Of a stretch of DNA of 44,137 nt, positions 11,540 to 24,220 are shown in pieces. Position 1 is the stretch's first letter. The number at the start of each line of letters is the position of its first letter. Below the pieces are notes generated by a model. It ran no database searches and was not told the origin of the DNA. It worked only from the letters and a program-made list of their open reading frames with translations. Origin of the DNA: Setaria digitata (Eukaryota > Nematoda > Chromadorea > Rhabditida > Setariidae). Location of the stretch: positions 1 to 44,137 of the forward strand of contig RCAB01000501.1 in assembly GCA_003640385.1 (NCBI GenBank). The letters run 5' to 3'. Position numbers and translations under genes: made by a program.

Positions 11540-14500
11540 TCACAAAATATTGGAGCACTGCATTTCAAGTTTAACTGGCTTTTCTGTTAAGGGACACTTT
11601 CGAAATGAAACTTCGATTTTCACTTTCTTTGGGTCGTCATTGTCGCACGCTGTTATGCTTGATTCATTTCGGGAATTAGGTGCAGAATCCACAGGTGCTA
11701 ATAAACACCTTGTAGACCTTAATCATGGAAAATAAACGACTGCTTGAGACAAAAATATCGCTTAGATAATGATAAATGATAGATTTTAAATAAATATTTT
11801 GTTAACCTAAAGCAATACGACGTAAAGTAGTGCCTTTTTAGGTAAGTGAAATACTCACAGAAAAAAACAACAAAATCAAGAATTTCCAATTTAACCCCCA
11901 ATAAAACTGTATTAGCCAAATAAAATGTCACCTGTTGAGTCTTATGTGACTTTCAACGAGATCATTAGAGCACTGGGCTGCCATGAGTGACAATTCACCC
12001 GCCAAAACTGTTGAACAAATAATTTCAGCCAAACGAACGGCACACTCACCGGGAACAGAGGTGGGTGTTCCACAGCCCATTACCTTAACATCATATATTT
12101 ACCACTTTCATCGATACCAAACTTTTGGAATTTCCAAACCTCTATTATTTCATTCTATTTCAAAATTTAACAAGTCATTTGGGATTCTGAAAAGATTCAT
12201 AAAAATTTATAAAGGAACCTGTAAGCATGCATTCTGAGCTGGTAATATGGTGCCACCTCCAACAGTTCCAACTTCAAGGCAACGCATGATGCATGAAACA
12301 TACAAATCACCATTCTCAGTTTTTTCCATACTCGTTAAACACATGCTACTGGATACAACCTGAGCAACGTCCTGCAATTAAAAAATTTTCACTTAAGATA
12401 TTTCAAACACAAAAATGTCTAGAAACTAATTAGGACAAAATGAATCAAAAGTACACCTGTCCTGTTGCAATAAATATGGCTGCAACAACATTCGCTGCAT
12501 GAGCATTCCAACCACCAATGGTACCAGCCATTGAAGAACCAATCATCAGTTTCGCTTGTCCTAACCGCACCAGTGCATCAACCGTCGTTTTAAGGACAGT
12601 CTGTACTACTGTATTCGAAATCGTTGCTTCAGCAACCACCGACTTACCGCGCCCTTTAATCCTGCCAAACCATGAACCATTAATTGCACCGTAGCAAAAA
12701 AAAATATAGGAAACATGAAACCTATGAGAAAATATAGTGTTGAGATAGTTAATTATAAAATTAGTAACCAATTCATCGCGCTAGCTTTCTTGTCCACACA
12801 ATAATTACCAGACAGTGACAAAACTTCCATTTCGGGGCATTTCTTTTTTAAATATGATAGTACTGCATTCACACCCCTGCAATAACATTTCTTTAGAATT
12901 TGATGTATTAAAAAATAGCAAATCATATTAAAGTCAAATAAGTATATATATATATATACATATATATAAGCTGACATGAACAAGTATGACTGAGATACTG
13001 ACAGACCACAGAGATCCATTAGGACAAAATCAATCATTAACAAAAAAAGTTCTAACCAGATCTGGAAACCTATCCAGCGAATTAAGTAAAAAAAAAAAAA
13101 GGTTACAGTTCACTGTTTAAAAACTCAAGATTTATAGAGGGAATAGAAAAGTACTTTGAAACCATGTTCATTCCCATGGCATCGCCTGTTTTAGCTTCAA
13201 ATCTTATAAATAACAAACGCCCCGTGATATCGGTTTCAAGCTGTTGTAATCTCGCAAAACTGAAAAAGAAATTTCACTGTCAATCCATCAATAAATATAC
13301 TATTATTACTAGGGTTTCCAAATTTCATTAAAACATTGCTGATAAATTTGCCAATTCTTTGATTATTTGATTTACTGGATATATTTACTTTTTCCCTCCA
13401 CTTTTTCTACTCTATCTTCCTTCACTAACAAATCATTATTAAATGAATTTGACAACACCTGCTTGTAGAATCAAAGATAGCTTTGATTTCTTCGAAGCCA
13501 CTCGGCGAATCTAGCAAATTCTTCATCTCACTAAAAATGCAAATTTGAATAATATATGTGACAAAGCAACCTTCAATTTTTTCTTCAAGTGTTGACAAAG
13601 ATGAAATACAGGAATCATCATCATATGTAAAAGAAATCAGTCATATTTATATATGCAAAACAAAAAAGAAAAATAAAAGAAACTATTCACATTTGCATAT
13701 GTTTCACTTTATAAATTCTTATTCTTGCAAGCACTAAGCAAAAAGCTTTCTCACCACAAAATCAACAGAATCAAGTCAACCTTAATTAACGAAGTGGGAG
13801 TAAGCAACAAAAGAGATGTAATTCCCACCCAATTTATCTACATGTTCTGTAGCAGCTGCATTTTAATATAATAAGTGTTATTCATCGAACGTGTTTTCCA
13901 ACACCAAATACATTCGGATAATTATAAAAGATAAATTCTTCTACAGAAAGCTTATCATTATAAGGGTGAAATTTCATATACAAAAGGAACAAAAGCAGAG
14001 CTGCAAGGATAAGACGAAAATATATTAAATTCTACCTAAAGATATGAAAGATTAAGTCTAGAGAGTTAGCATAACTGTTCCTTTTCGATAAAATCAGATA
14101 AGATTCTCTTGTTTCAAAAAATGAAAAAAAAAAAAAAAATTTTTAGAATATCACTCTTTTTTGTTTCCCGTTCGGTTATTATTTCTGCGGCGAGCTAATT
14201 AGTACAAAAGGATTGCTAAAAAGTTAAAGGATATTGCTTACAACTGGATATCATTTCAAGGAAATGGGTTAATATTATGGTAATATATGCATCACAGTTT
14301 CAATCTTTGTCACCTTACCGTGGAGAAATAGCTAAATAAATCAACTCACTCCACTCCTCACAGAGAATTTTATAGTTTCTAAGACCACATGAACTTACAG
14401 TGCTTTAAGGACATTCACAAACTGAACAACGGGCGCACGCGTCNACTCCTCACAGAGAATTTTATAGTTGCTAAGACCACATGAACTTACAGTGCTTTAA

Positions 14501-15885
14501 GGACATTCACAAACTGAACAACGGGCGCACGCGTCATTCCATCCCTATACACGCGAGCCGCAACACCACCAGATTCCTGTCATGAACCATTTTTTTTTTC
14601 TCTCACATAAAATGAATTGAAAAGGTGTAAAAAAATTCAAGACATTTGCTTTTCCAGAAATATTAACTTACGAAAATTGCACGACAACCACGATTGGTAC
14701 TAGCAACAAGTGCACCTTCCGTTGTGGCCATTGGTACAAAACATTTTCGCCCATTCACCAATAATGGTCCAACAACTCCTGTTGGTACTGGCACATAACC
14801 AATTACATTCTCGCAGCAAGATCCATTAACCTACAACGCAGATTTAAAATAAATTACTTCAAGAACGAAAAACCAGTAAATGTTACAAAAAAGCTAGCAA
14901 CAACAACAGAGTACTCACATAACTGTAGTCATATTGCTGGAATGGTACATTGTGGAAAGATATACTGGCTGCTTCGTGAAAATGTAACCTTCGTAGCGAA
15001 ACCGCGCGAACCAAATCGTTCTTTAGTTTTTGTTCCAGATCACGTTGTTTTAAATGTCCAAAATTCAGCAACTGCATTATTTCTCTGTAATGAATAAAAA
15101 TAGCCCTTTATAGAAAAACCTCAAGAAAGAAAAAAAAAACCGATGGGTAAATTATGTGCAAAGCCCAAGCACTAGTTTTATGAGTCCCTTTTAGGTTCAA
15201 TACATACACTCCATCTAAGATAGATAAAATAACGAAGGAATGAATATTTAGTGATGCACACCTGTCATTTAGTGATTCACAATTATCCGTCGCTTTACCT
15301 AACTTCAAGTTTCGAATTAATGTTGAAATTGTTTCATCGTCGATATCTCTTATTTTATCAGTTTTCGGATTTTCTAAAGCTAAATCGGCACTTGAACCAT
15401 TGTTCAGATGTGATATGGTTTGGTCCTCCAATCCTAAAATACAAACAGTTGTTAACCGTAATATAATACGTTTCCCATAACACTGACCTAAGTTGATTTG
15501 TCAAAACGACTACCGCACCATCTTGTGGAAGATCATGCAAACGTTACTCGTTCTTTAATGACTTTTACGTATGTCGTCATAGAATCTTTATGAAGCGTTG
15601 TGCTAAACTACATTTACTTGATTTAGAAGACACTTAAGTCTACGTCATTTGACTCTTTTTGAAACAACTGAGCATACCTTTCGTAAACGATGTCTCCGGC
15701 GGCCCAACGGTGAAAATCGCCTTATGATTTTTAGGCTTGAAATGCTCACTTATCTCAGATAGGATATCATCATATAACTTAGTCCTCCATCGGTCATCCT
15801 TATCAACGACAACATCATTTATCTTTCTGGCAAGCCATACTTCATCAACTACGAAATTTTCTTCCCATTTTTGACATTGCGCCAT
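11540..15885 (-). CDS. hmgr-1: HMG-CoA reductase, soluble form without membrane domain
   Basis: Reduces HMG-CoA to mevalonate with two NADPH, the committed step of isoprenoid synthesis. Twelve exons in transcript order: 15885-15678, 15433-15262, 15084-14919, 14830-14672, 14576-14491, 13530-13459, 13259-13155, 12876-12769, 12661-12457, 12371-12219, 12083-11932 and 11717-11540. All phases close, giving 587 residues. Family motifs appear in order: [10 protein letters not shown] (HMG-CoA binding), TTEGALVAS with catalytic Glu about 220, [24 protein letters not shown] with catalytic Lys about 352, NAHAAN, GQDVAQ with catalytic Asp about 428, GTVGGGT (NADPH binding) and [11 protein letters not shown] with catalytic His about 524. 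The first exon ([17 protein letters not shown]) has no membrane span, and a TTTTCAG trans-splice acceptor sits 8 bases before the ATG. The sterol-sensing domain of animal reductases is therefore absent. Intron 5 holds a suspicious 91-base duplication around an N. Confidence 0.93.
14353..14535. repeat. 91-bp direct duplication around an N
   Basis: Bases 14353-14443 and 14445-14535 are the same 91 bases with one difference (T at 14378, G at 14470), separated by a single N at 14444. The unit starts in intron 5 and ends inside exon 5 of HMG-CoA reductase. The outer copy therefore carries a truncated exon with no acceptor. Most likely two overlapping contigs joined without merging. Confidence 0.9.
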
Positions 15886-15893
15886 TCTATACC

Positions 15894-15901
15894 CTGAAAA
15901 G
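15894..15901 (-). other. Trans-splice acceptor of HMG-CoA reductase
   Basis: Minus-strand TCTTTTCAG ends 8 bases before the ATG at 15885, with no donor or coding exon upstream that I can see. This fits a spliced-leader acceptor and marks the 5' end of the mature mRNA. Confidence 0.65.
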
Positions 15902-16745
15902 ATATCTTAAGAAAGTCTGTTGTTTTCATTCCGAAAAAAAAAAAAAAAAAATGAGAACTTCATGATTCACATTCAACAGAATAGTAAGAAACAATCGAGT
16001 AATAATTATATGGGCATGATAATTTTTACAATAAGCAATAAATTTCGCACTTGGAATGGATAAAGTACCCATCGCATGGGTGAAAACATCGAAATGATTC
16101 AAGTATTGCGAAAATTTAATCGGAAAATCAAACCGAAAATGTGACAACTAAATCAGCAATTTCGTCCCAGAAAAAAAGAGGGAAGAAAAAAAAAAAAACG
16201 GTAGACGAATGAAATCTGAATTGAGTCCGAAAATCGTTCCAGGACTATTGCTTCATTGTTGAAACTCTCTATTTAGTTTAATTGCTTCCTTTTATTTGTT
16301 TTCTCTCTTCCTCACTCTCTCTCTTCCTCTCTCTCTCTTTCATAGAATTATTAGGATAATATGCTGAAAACATCCCACAAATTAAATTAAAAATTAAAAT
16401 ATTTCATTCAATGATTTTACGCATTCATGATAACGAATATGATTTCATGTATTTATATTGCTGGAGCCAGAAAATATAAGTTAAAATATTAAATTTTACA
16501 ATCATTTAGCTCATTTTTTAAAAAAAAAAAAAAAAAAACAAGCTCATACTGTTCTATTAAAACAAAAAATAGAGAAATTGTGTAATTAATTACTTGACTT
16601 GTCAAACGAAAAAAAAAAAGTGCTTAATTTCTAATGAATAAATCTTAATCGACAATACAATTAAATGTGTGAAAATTGTCTAGTACGGTTATATAAGAAA
16701 ATAATCGGAAACTTCAATTCAATTCATTTCAATGTTAGCATAGAT
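15902..16745. other. Head-to-head intergenic region
   Basis: Lies between the divergent HMG-CoA reductase and Ig-EGF genes, so promoters of both are expected here. It contains several A tracts and a CT-rich run at 16301-16340. No specific promoter motif identified. Confidence 0.5.
16301..16340. repeat. CT-rich simple repeat
   Basis: Interrupted (CT)n tract between the two divergent genes. Such tracts are common near nematode promoters, but I see nothing here beyond composition. Confidence 0.75.
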
Positions 16746-19700
16746 ATGTTGTTGTTGTTGTTGTTATCGGTGTTTTTCGTTGTTTCAACAGTTGCTGAAT
16801 TGTCTTTTAACAACACAATTTTTGGTGAGGAAAATCCTTTTTTCATTACTAAAACTGTAGCGTGAAAATATTCCGAAATAACTGTCTACTTAATTGTTAA
16901 AAATCAGAAGAAATTGAAAAATTCCACCAATTTATTGTAAATTTTATTAGAAAAAATATTGCTATTGCATGCAAATTCACTTCCTCAAAAATTACATTTA
17001 GAATTATTAACAAATTTTGTAGTGCTTCCTTATCACTAATAGATAAATACATAAATGATAGATAAAGAACTACTACGCATTTAATGTTGCTGATTAATGT
17101 CTTCGTTAGGTAGCAAACAATTATCAAAAATTATCTGTAGAAGTTATTTTCTCAAACGTAAAAAAAAGCTCTGTTACTAATGAGAAATTAGAAAAAAAAA
17201 AAAAAACAAAGAGAAACGAACCTTTAATGGACTTTCATTTCTAATTAAATATAATTCTGAGCATAAAAAATAAAATTTTCTTTTGCTAAAAAAAAAAGCA
17301 AAAACAAAAAATGTGAAAAGAAATTATTATTTGGAGTCCTGATTTCAATAAAAAATTTCCTTATAAAATTAAGTAATTCGAAATTGAAAGAACCCAAAAA
17401 TTACACCAAAAAAAAAAAAAAAAAAAAAATGCAGAAGAAAAATTGCTGAAAAAGCAATGAACAGTAAGGATATAAATTTATATCTAATTTAGACATCTTC
17501 TGAAAATGGAAAAAGGAACAGCTATGAAATTTCCCAACTTTTCAATTAATTATTGCAAAATTTTTGCATTGCAAAAAAACTTTTCAATTAATTATTGCAA
17601 AAATTTTTAGAGAAAATCTTTTATTTCCACTTTAAATATAATCATTTTACAAGGTTTTATAACTTACTAACTCATAAATCTACTTACTTCTAATATGTCA
17701 AATTATCTGATTTTTAATTAAATTCATTATAATTAACAATTGTAACTTAAAACTGAATAAGACAAATTGTAAAAAAAAAAAAATTAAAATAGCTATTTTT
17801 GCTATCTGACGTACAACAAATTCTAATCATTAATAATTACTAATTTTTATTTTTAGGAAACTTACACTTCACTATCTATACACGTGATGATAACTTATTA
17901 CATTAGGGTATTACGAAGAGGCTATCTATATATTACTAAGGTAAGAAATATAGTATAAAACACAACCAAATTAAATCAAAATTTTATTACAGAACCAGAA
18001 CATATATTTGTGAATGACGTGGACGTCACGTTACCAATTGTGAAAGTTGACGAGGCAACACTTTACGTACCTATGGGACGTCACATCATATTGAATTGTG
18101 AAGCGTGGAATTCAGCACAAAACAATTATGATATGGAAACGGGACTGATAAAATGGATATTTCGTGATATTGAAGATCATCGTAGTATTGCAATTGATAT
18201 TTTGAACAGGTGACTGAATTTATAAAAAAGTATTTTAGCAACTACTAAATAATCAATTTTGCAAAAAAATTTTTTGATTTTCTATTTTACAACGATGTCC
18301 AGTTTTATGTTCCAAATAAAATGTTAATTTTACAAATTAATTATCTTTCACATATTTGTAAAAACTTAAATGTCAGCTAATATTTCATGCTTAAAACATT
18401 TTCGATATATTTATCTCAATCCTGAATTTTTTTTCGCCTGTTATTGAGATTTACTTTTTCATATTTTTAAAGTCGATTCTCATTCAACAAATCAGATGGT
18501 CGTATTATTCTCTATACGGCACAAAAAGAAAACGAAGGTATCTACGATTGTCATGTTGGTTTAAGCAAACGAATTGAATGGGTTTCACGAATTAATCTTT
18601 GTAAGTCTTACGAAAAAAGTCAATTAATTAATTAAATCCTTTTGTATTTGCGGCATAAAATTTTAAATTCTCCTCTGTTCTAGAAAAATGAAATTCAAAA
18701 GGAGTAAAACTGCAACACACGACTTATCATCAATAAATTAAATGATCATATTTAATGCAGAACGCTTGGAAATTTAGTTTGTTTTAAGTTATAAAGACGT
18801 CTAATTAACTAAATAAATATGCAAAATTTTTCGTACTTATAAGAACGAATAATGACGATGAATACGTGATACAAGAAATTCACATGAAATTTACAATACG
18901 TCGAAAAAAAAATTTTCCTTTTGTTCGGCTCAACAAAAATCAAATTCAAAAACTGGCGAACTATAACAGTATTATAATGTTCAAATTTTTATTCAAGAAA
19001 ATTCTAATATTTATCAATTTCAAATCTATGCTAGTTATGAAATAAAATAAATTGAAATGTCAATTCAGAATTCAGTTCATATAATATGAATTTTAAAATG
19101 ATTAATTACATTTTAAATCGATTTTAAACAACTAAAATAACTTGCCAAAATGTTTTCTTTTTCTTTAATACTTTGATATTTATGATAAATAAATTAATTT
19201 ATGACATGTAAAAAAAAAAAAAAAAGAAAACTGTGTCATCGGACTCAAATTAATTATAGTTCGATTGAAAAAATTTAAAAGAATCTGAAACTAAACAAAC
19301 ATTCTGATTATTATTAACTATTAATGAACATCATATTACTTAGCATGATTATCATTCTATAACACACATGAAGTGATAATTTAGTGCAAAATTATGCAAT
19401 TTACGCAGTAATTCTTTAAAAAAAAAATGCAATTGTGCTTAAAAAAAAAAAAAAAAAAAAAGTTCCACATAATCAAAATCTTGCAGTTAAAACTGAAAAA
19501 TCATTTCTTCTTTTCTTGTCTTACTTTCAGATGTACAAGATTGTGATAAAGTAAATGATCTCACTTTATATCGTAATGTTATGAATCCCTGTCGTTACGG
19601 TAGTTGTGCAATTGATAATTTTCCTAGTGCGCCTCTTTTGAAATATTTGAAATGTAACTGTATTTTACAATATACAGGAGAATTTTGCACCGGTAATATT

Positions 19701-20746
19701 TTATCATTTAATATATAAATATATTAATATTATATGTATATTATATATATATAATATTAATGCAATTGGACATAGTACTTAAGCTTTATTAATTACACAT
19801 GACAGTTAAGTAATCGTTAGTAATTCATTAATCATTTGCTCATCACCCTAAATCATCCGTATTATTTAGTTGATGCATGAAAATGCAATTTAAAATGAAA
19901 AATGCTTATAGGGAAAGCTTGAACGATAAAACAATAGATTCATTTTGCTGCAAATAATGCTAACAATTGGAATATTTTTAGACATATTTTGGTTAACATA
20001 GGAAGCTAAATTTCTGCTAAAATTAATTAAACTTAAGTACAGGTAACAAACGATATGTTAAAAAAAAAAAAAAAATTGCTCAAAACAGAACAAACAGAAC
20101 TTTTTTTTTTTTTTTTTTTTGAGATATACCAATTCATGACTTCGTTTTTTGGATTTAAAAATAATTAAGTGACTTTAAGCTCTGTAAAGAATTCTTTTGT
20201 AGGAATCTGCTAATGCAGAATGTTATGTGTAATAATTGGAAATGAAATACTTTTTTACAGAACTTGTTGATGGAGCAATTGGACGTGAAATTTTACGTTT
20301 TTCACCATTTATAGCACATGTCTTTGCAATATTATCCATATTTATTGCTTTCTTTTGTTGTAAAAGAACATTTGTATTGTAATTTACTTAATTATTTTAA
20401 TTTCTCATTGTTCGTTTCATATAATTGCACATCATTACATACTTCTTATTTTTCAAATTATCATCATCTTATAATGAAAATCACGATACCTTAAGTATTA
20501 CCAATCATCCTTTTTCGGAGATATTCACTAACAGTAATTTTTCCTTTTATCTTTTTAAGGGAACGACGGAAGCGAATTGTCTCGTTGGAAGATGTGGCAC
20601 CATTGCCACCAAATATATCCGATAATCCGAAAGTACTTTATCCCACAGCTATGCTTCCGATTTTGAAAAATGATGAAACAATTACCGAAACGGATTTAAA
20701 TATTCGAACAATTGCTCTTTGTCTTGAGGAGCTAAAAAATAAATGA
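16746..20746 (+). CDS. Ig-EGF type I membrane protein, neuregulin-like layout
   Basis: Six exons: 16746-16824, 17993-18209, 18473-18600, 19531-19692, 20261-20378 and 20560-20746. All phases agree, giving 296 residues. The start at 16746 gives a clean signal peptide (MLLLLLLSVFFVVSTVA). An in-frame ATG at 16665 would bury it. Residues about 45-141 form one Ig domain: Cys62, Trp81 and Cys125 in the EGIYDCHV motif. Residues 146-194 form an EGF-like domain with six cysteines at 146, 162, 167, 183, 185 and 194 and the typical ending QYTGEFC. A membrane span follows at about 206-228 (PFIAHVFAILSIFIAFFCC), then a basic ERRKR and a tail of about 60 residues. Likely a cell-surface adhesion or signalling molecule. 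Worms have annotated Ig-plus-EGF proteins, but I cannot assign orthology. The exon 5 donor is TT|GTAATT at 20379; the other GT sites there break the frame. Confidence 0.85.
17536..17603. repeat. Short direct repeat
   Basis: A unit of about 25 bases, beginning AACTTTTCAATTAATTATTG, occurs at 17536-17560 and again from 17578. It lies inside the first intron of the Ig-EGF gene. Confidence 0.7.
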
Positions 20747-23700
20747 AAGTAATTAATTCCAAGAATAATTCTTGTATCATTTAAATTTTCATTTTTCTTT
20801 TTTTCACCATCTTTTGTTGTTTTGAAAATTTTTCCATGAATTATTTCCAATGAACATTGCTCATTTTTCATATTATAATGAAATTATTAATATTTTAGTT
20901 GCCTTTTTTTTTTCTGGCATATTATTAAAAATAGGATGGAGAAGGAAAATTTCCTTCAATCAAATTGAATGGATTATGAAAGTAACTGTTAGCACTAAAT
21001 TTATTTTCTAATCCAATAGCTTAGAAATTGGGCAAGTGTAAAAACGCTAAAAAAAAAATTTACTTAAAATAAATTATGATGCATGAATTATTTTCTCATT
21101 TTAAATGGGAAAGAATAATAGAGTAGAATGTCCGGTAATGTTACAAATTTTCCGGATTTAGGATAAAATTTCGCTATATTAAATTCTATTATGAATGATT
21201 CATTAATGATTAAACTAATTTTTATAGCTGTAAATGATGACGCATTATGGTTGCATAATTTAAAATGTATTATATTGAAAATTTAGCCAATTTAGTGTCG
21301 ATGTAATAAGTACTTTTTTTTTTAAAAAAAAAAAAAAACGTAAAGAATTTTAAATTAGTGTCTCATTGTTATTTAACAGTTGATATTTCGATAAAATATG
21401 CATTATACATATAATTTTCACTTCAATAAAATATATATTATATATATATATTTATTAAATTTGAAAAATCAAGAGCGTAAAGCGTAAATTTTGATGATAA
21501 TATAAGCAATAACTTGAATAAATGCTATAACTTTTGTGATAATTAAAATAACAATGCAGTTGTTGCTATCTTCAAAAAAAAAAAAAAAAAAAAAAAAAGA
21601 AATTTATTGCAAAAGCACTGCTAATTTAGCAATTCATTTGAAGAAGGATTCATGATTTTATTTTTTAACAAAGTAGAATTAATTTAACGTTCCAACAATT
21701 CTACATTGTATCATTTGAACCATAATTCATGCATTTCGGCAGTAAATTTAAAAATGGAAAAAATGTTAAAAAAAAAAAAATTAACAGCTCTATATACATG
21801 AGAGCTTGAGTAGAGTTTTTTTTTTTTTTTAGTTTACGTTCACGTGTTGGAAAAAAATCTAAAAAATAGCAAATGTACTGATTGTTTCTGGTACCTTTAA
21901 AGTACACTTTATCACTAAATTTAGATTTCTGCTTTGATAAAATTTTTTTATAAATTTTTTCTCTTCATTTTAACTCAACAAATGTGTGTGCTTTTTTTTT
22001 CTTTTTTTTTGTAAGAATTTTAGCATAAATAATTATAATTTTGACTTTAAAATTTTTGAAATAATTATTAAAATTTTAGCAATTTTTTGGATTTTGTTTT
22101 AATAATGTCTAAAGTAAATAAAAATATTATTTTGAATATATCTTATTAAATCACTTTTTCAATCATTTCAATCACTTCCAACTATTAATTTTACTTCGAA
22201 ACTGTTTTCAGCATGTTTTTGTGGTACGTTTATTGGCTGCAACTTTTGCACTTCCTTTTTTTTTTAAAAAAAAAATTTAATTCTAAAATAAAAGTGACAA
22301 AATGGAAAAAGAAAAACATTTTTATGGAATTTTTCCGCATTTAAAATACTCTCCATACCTTTAACAATTGAACATTTTCTTGAAATTCCAAAAAACAATG
22401 GAAGAATTTTTAAAAGTTAGTTTTTTTTTGTCATTTATGAAGAAGTGTGAAAAATCTCGAGTGAGCTAATTTTTTTCTTTTTTTTTTTTTTTTTTCTATG
22501 ACAAATTCAAAAGGTTTTCTTTTTCTTTTGAATTTCTAAGAGTGATAAAATATGTGCCTGAAAAAAGGAAATCATTTTGCTAAAAAAAAAAGTTGTTTTT
22601 TTTTGTCACTTTGTTTTATCCTTTATTTTTTATTATTATTTTTTTCTGCTTTTCTAAAGATGAATTTAAAACAAAGGTGAATTTTTTGGTAGATGAAAAT
22701 GAAACTAAATTATTGAATTTATTAAGTCTTTTTTTTTTTTTTAGTAGAGTAGTAGAGAAGTTTTTTGATCGCTTCAAATTCCAAAAAGTTAGCAAATTTT
22801 ACTAATTATTGTGAGACTTAGTATTCTCCATTTATTACTTATCAAAATTTTGTATTTTATTCCACAGTTTATAAGTAATAGTAATTATTTCAAGTGGATA
22901 ATTATTTCAAACTCAAACTTCTATCAAACGTTCATTAAAATTTGCGTTCTAAATTAAACGTAATAGTATACGCATAACTTATCTAACTTAGTGAATTTGA
23001 ACTATTTAAATGGTTCCTTTTTTTTTTTTTGTCATCCACAACACTGAAATAAATTTGTCCAAAACTTATTGCATTGGAAAAATTATCTTAACAAAGTTTA
23101 TTTTATAATTCAAACTATCAGCGATAGATTGACGGAAATTAATTGAAAATTTCATTAACCTTATCATTTTTGAATTATTGCCACTGTGTAAAACAGTTCA
23201 TGTCCAGTTTAATTATGCTAAACTGAAAAAAAAAAGCGAATTAATCAAATTTCTATTAACTGCGAAAAGTTGCTACTTTTTCTTCGAAATATTTGCACAT
23301 TTGCTTGAAAGTAAGTAGATTTAATGATTTTTAAAATTAAAAATTTGTTTAATTACGTATGGTTAGCTGAGTTGGCTAAATGTCTGAAAAATAAAATTGA
23401 ATTTTTTTTTTTTTTAAATTCAAATTCTAAAACTTACACTAATCTAACTTAACTAGCTATGATTAAATATTACGCTTAAGTTCAATGAGTCCATCTCTAT
23501 TCAACTTACTATATTTATTTTCCAAGAATGAAATTGAAAATTTTTGCAATTAAATTTTGGATTAATTTGCTTTTTCTCCTTCATAGGCTAACAAGACTGA
23601 ATCAGGATTAAATATTCAATGCGTAATTTTACAGTAACAGCGTTTGCAAAACACTTTACCTATATTTACTTGTTCCTTATCGGTTCCCTTATCATTTGTT

Positions 23701-24170
23701 ATCTTATATTTATTACTACATGTTAAAATAATGATTAAATCATTAACATATCAGTGGAAATTAGCAGCATATTCTAAAAATACCCATCCAAATATTCAAA
23801 TAATTGATCAGCGCTGCCACTGATATTTGACCAATACTTACCTGGTACATCTACCGCACCTCTGTGCATGGTTGCTCGTCATATCATATCATATATCATA
23901 TCACCATCTTTCATTATTGCCTTTAATCAGTTCAGGACAAAGACATATTATTGATGATTTATTAATCTTTCAAAGAAGGATAGTGAGGAAAAAAAAAAAA
24001 AACTTTTTCCATAAAAACAGTTGACGAGAATTCTCGGAAACAAAAATGGGATATTCTGCGTCTTCTGATGAATTCAATCAAATAAAAGTTAGTAGAATTT
24101 AAAGGATTCCAAAAAATAACTAAATAATTTTGTGAATCAGAAGAAATTTTTCAATGCAGTCTTCTGCACC

Positions 24171-24180
24171 CTCCCTCTTC

Positions 24181-24215
<35 letters not shown>

Positions 24216-24220
24216 CCTCC
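24171..24220. repeat. (CT)n microsatellite
   Basis: About 50 bases of CT dinucleotides with a few TTCT and CCTC interruptions. Confidence 0.85.

Noticed and set aside
11499..11735. Plus-strand open frame of 78 codons
   Set aside because: It is the antisense of the last HMG-CoA reductase exon, which fits phase, stop and family length.
14353..14443. Extra exon copy in HMG-CoA reductase intron 5
   Set aside because: Truncated exon without an acceptor, bounded by an N; treated as an assembly overlap rather than an alternative exon.
23816..23870. Minus-strand ATG followed by a strong CCAG|GTAAGT donor (MHRGAVDVP)
   Set aside because: It looks like a first coding exon, but I found no matching downstream exon on the minus strand before the Ig-EGF gene. 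Probably chance.
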